In this document: positions 62,749-64,000 of the stretch, in pieces | How the letters are laid out: each line of letters opens with the position of its first letter | Position numbering within the stretch: position 1 is the stretch's first letter | DNA from: Tamlana carrageenivorans | GTDB taxonomy: Bacteria; Bacteroidota; Bacteroidia; Flavobacteriales; Flavobacteriaceae | Direction of reading: 5' to 3' | Assembly (NCBI RefSeq): GCF_002893765.1 | Contig: NZ_CP025938.1 | Coordinates: 1,116,001 to 1,180,000, forward strand | DNA: 64,000 nt | Notes under the pieces: model-generated | Databases searched by the model: none | The model's input: only the letters and a program-made list of their open reading frames with translations | Told to the model about the DNA's origin: nothing | Translations under genes and position numbers: made by a program

Positions 62749-63138
62749 TTATTTATGGATATGAGCAACTATATCGTTGAGTTGCTTTTTGGCAATAAGT
62801 AAGTCAAGAACCTTATGGGCTAGTTTTTTATCTTCACCGGTAAGAGCCTCCAGTTCTTTCATTTTCTCGATGAGTTCAGGCTCTTTCAATTCTATGGTAT
62901 CATTTTCTGTTGAAATGGATTCTCCATGAACGAGTAGATCTAAGCTCACTTCTAAAAAGGAAGCAATGTTGACAAGGATAGAAACAGAGACATTTGCTTC
63001 ACCTCCTTCTAATCTGCGGTATTGTGATATGGACACCCCTACCTTTTTAGCCATTTCTACTTGGCTAAATTTGCGAGCTTTTCGTAAAGAACGGATGTTG
63101 TTTCCAATTCCTGATAACAATGTCTCGTTAGTCTTCAT
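62749..63138 (-). CDS. XRE-family helix-turn-helix regulator
   Basis: A 129-residue DNA-binding protein. Residues about 10-68 form an HTH_3 domain: GNNIRSLRKARKFSQVEMAK, VGVSISQYRRLEGGEANVSV, SILVNIASFLEVSLDLLV. The second half is a helical tail (MKELEALTGEDKKLAHKVLD) that may mediate dimers. Such regulators often sit in mobile or toxin-related islands; the neighbour downstream is a 58-residue protein and the divergent neighbour is an Rhs-type fragment. No target operator was identified in the 100-base divergent region. Confidence 0.85.
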   Translation of the reverse strand: MKTNETLLSGIGNNIRSLRKARKFSQVEMAKKVGVSISQYRRLEGGEANVSVSILVNIASFLEVSLDLLVHGESISTENDTIELKEPELIEKMKELEALTGEDKKLAHKVLDLLIAKKQLNDIVAHIHK

Positions 63139-63246
63139 AACACAAATTTAAACTTTATTACTCAACAATACTTAATTATTACTCTAATTTGGTATTTTTA
63201 CCGTTGATAATTTACTTTAAGTATATTAAAAATTGGCAAACACAAA

Positions 63247-64000
63247 GTGAATACTTTACAAAACATAGCAAACAACACCATACCAAAAAGCTTATTTCTA
63301 GCTTCTTGCAAGGCGGAAACTATATTTTGGAACAGTAACGTAACTACTACGAGCAACCCACCCTACCAGTACCATTTTGGAATGCCTATGCCTGGGCGTA
63401 ACGCCAATAGTGGAGACTACCGTTATGGATTTCAAAATCAAGAAAGTGATGATGAAGTTTTAGGCAGCAAAAACTTGATTGATTACAAATTCAGAAAGTA
63501 TGATGCACGTATAGTTAGAATGTGGAGCCCTGATCCATTAGCTAAATCGTTCCCTTGGAATTCTCCCTATGCCTTTAGTGAAAACAGACCTATTGATGCA
63601 ATAGAATTAGAGGGAGCTGAAAAATATGATTATCGAATGACTATGAGTAGTCAAGGAGAAATTAAAATGGAATTGCAGTCAACAACAGATATAATTGACA
63701 AGGTTATAGTTGGATACCGTACTGTTTCTTACGGAGCAGATATACAAGTACCTATATATGAAACTCGCATAAATCAACGACAGCAATATGTAGTCAATGG
63801 AAGTAACGCCTCACTAAGTACTGTTCAAGAATTGCAAGGAACAAAAACTCCTGCACCACTCGTTCAAGCCGGAATGGATAAAATCAAATCTGATTACGCA
63901 TTAAACGGAGGTCAATTTTCTGAGAATTACAATGTTGCATTTGGAAGATTTTTGTTTGAACAATCATTTAAAAGTGTAAAGCAAAGTGACTATGTAAAAG
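63247..64000 (+). CDS. Rhs-core fragment with variable C-terminal tip (3' end outside window)
   Basis: The frame is open from 63211 to the window end. It contains the Rhs-repeat-associated core as seen in Bacteroidetes: FGMPMPGRNANSGDYRYGF, QESDDEVLGSKN, YKFRKYDARIVRMWSPDPLA and FPWNSPYAFSENRPIDAIEL. After LEGAEKYDY the sequence is a non-conserved tip (MTMSSQGEIKMELQS and onward), where polymorphic toxins place their effector domain. A complete Rhs protein has thousands of bases of repeats before this core; here only about 40 residues precede it and the only start candidate is GTG at 63247. So it is an orphan tip or a fragment left by recombination. The toxin domain itself was not recognised. 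Confidence 0.72.
   Translation, partial: MNTLQNIANNTIPKSLFLASCKAETIFWNSNVTTTSNPPYQYHFGMPMPGRNANSGDYRYGFQNQESDDEVLGSKNLIDYKFRKYDARIVRMWSPDPLAKSFPWNSPYAFSENRPIDAIELEGAEKYDYRMTMSSQGEIKMELQSTTDIIDKVIVGYRTVSYGADIQVPIYETRINQRQQYVVNGSNASLSTVQELQGTKTPAPLVQAGMDKIKSDYALNGGQFSENYNVAFGRFLFEQSFKSVKQSDYVK

Noticed and set aside
1..64000. tRNA, rRNA, CRISPR array or riboswitch
   Set aside because: None was seen while reading both strands; the repeats found are hairpins or IS ends without regular spacers.

Overview
The window looks like chromosomal DNA of a marine member of the Flavobacteriaceae (Bacteroidetes). It is AT-rich, carries two SusC/SusD pairs, a hybrid two-component system, type IX secretion (T9SS) sorting domains, alginate lyases of families PL6, PL7 and PL17, and promoters of the Bacteroidetes type (TTTG about 19 bases before TAnnTTTG). 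No tRNA, rRNA or CRISPR array was seen.

Layout. (1) 1-6900: the end of a DUF3427-type helicase, a ParD/ParE toxin-antitoxin pair between two imperfect direct repeats, a truncated IS256-type element, an IS21-family element with a frameshifted istA, and a decayed sialate O-acetylesterase cut at its 5' end by the IS21. (2) 6983-11170: kdgK, a phosphofructokinase and eda on the minus strand, divergent from a LacI-type regulator. (3) 11180-28029: a polysaccharide utilization locus that looks specific for beta-1,4-galactan: HTCS sensor, SusC, SusD, SusE, GH53, a clan GH-A enzyme, and a GH2 fused to a truncated NodB deacetylase domain. (4) 28182-52645: the alginate system: DEH reductase, MFS transporter, GntR/FadR regulator, PL7, two PKD-type lipoproteins, SusD, SusC, PL17 and three PL6 lyases, two of them with BACON, discoidin and T9SS domains. 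(5) 52940-57882: a broken MliC-like lipoprotein gene and a PepSY flavoreductase / DUF2271 / ankyrin operon. (6) 58195-62222: an ISL3-family element containing both an IS3 and an IS256 element, each with its own target duplication. (7) 62399-64000: a 58-residue protein, an XRE regulator and the start of an Rhs-core fragment with a variable tip.

How it works together. Surface and secreted lyases (PL6, PL7) should cut alginate, SusCD import oligomers, PL17 releases unsaturated monomer, the SDR reduces DEH to KDG, KdgK phosphorylates it and Eda splits KDPG into pyruvate and glyceraldehyde-3-phosphate. The galactan locus sits between the kdgK/pfk/eda block and the rest of the alginate genes.

The strongest non-genic signal is a conserved double palindrome (two TGGTTnnCCA-like boxes 13 bases apart) fused to the -7 promoter element in front of all five alginate lyase/transport units. 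It fits the operator style of the FadR-type regulator encoded in the same cluster. A second palindrome (TTAAACGTTTAA) links the LacI gene, kdgK and the leader of the alginate susCD operon.
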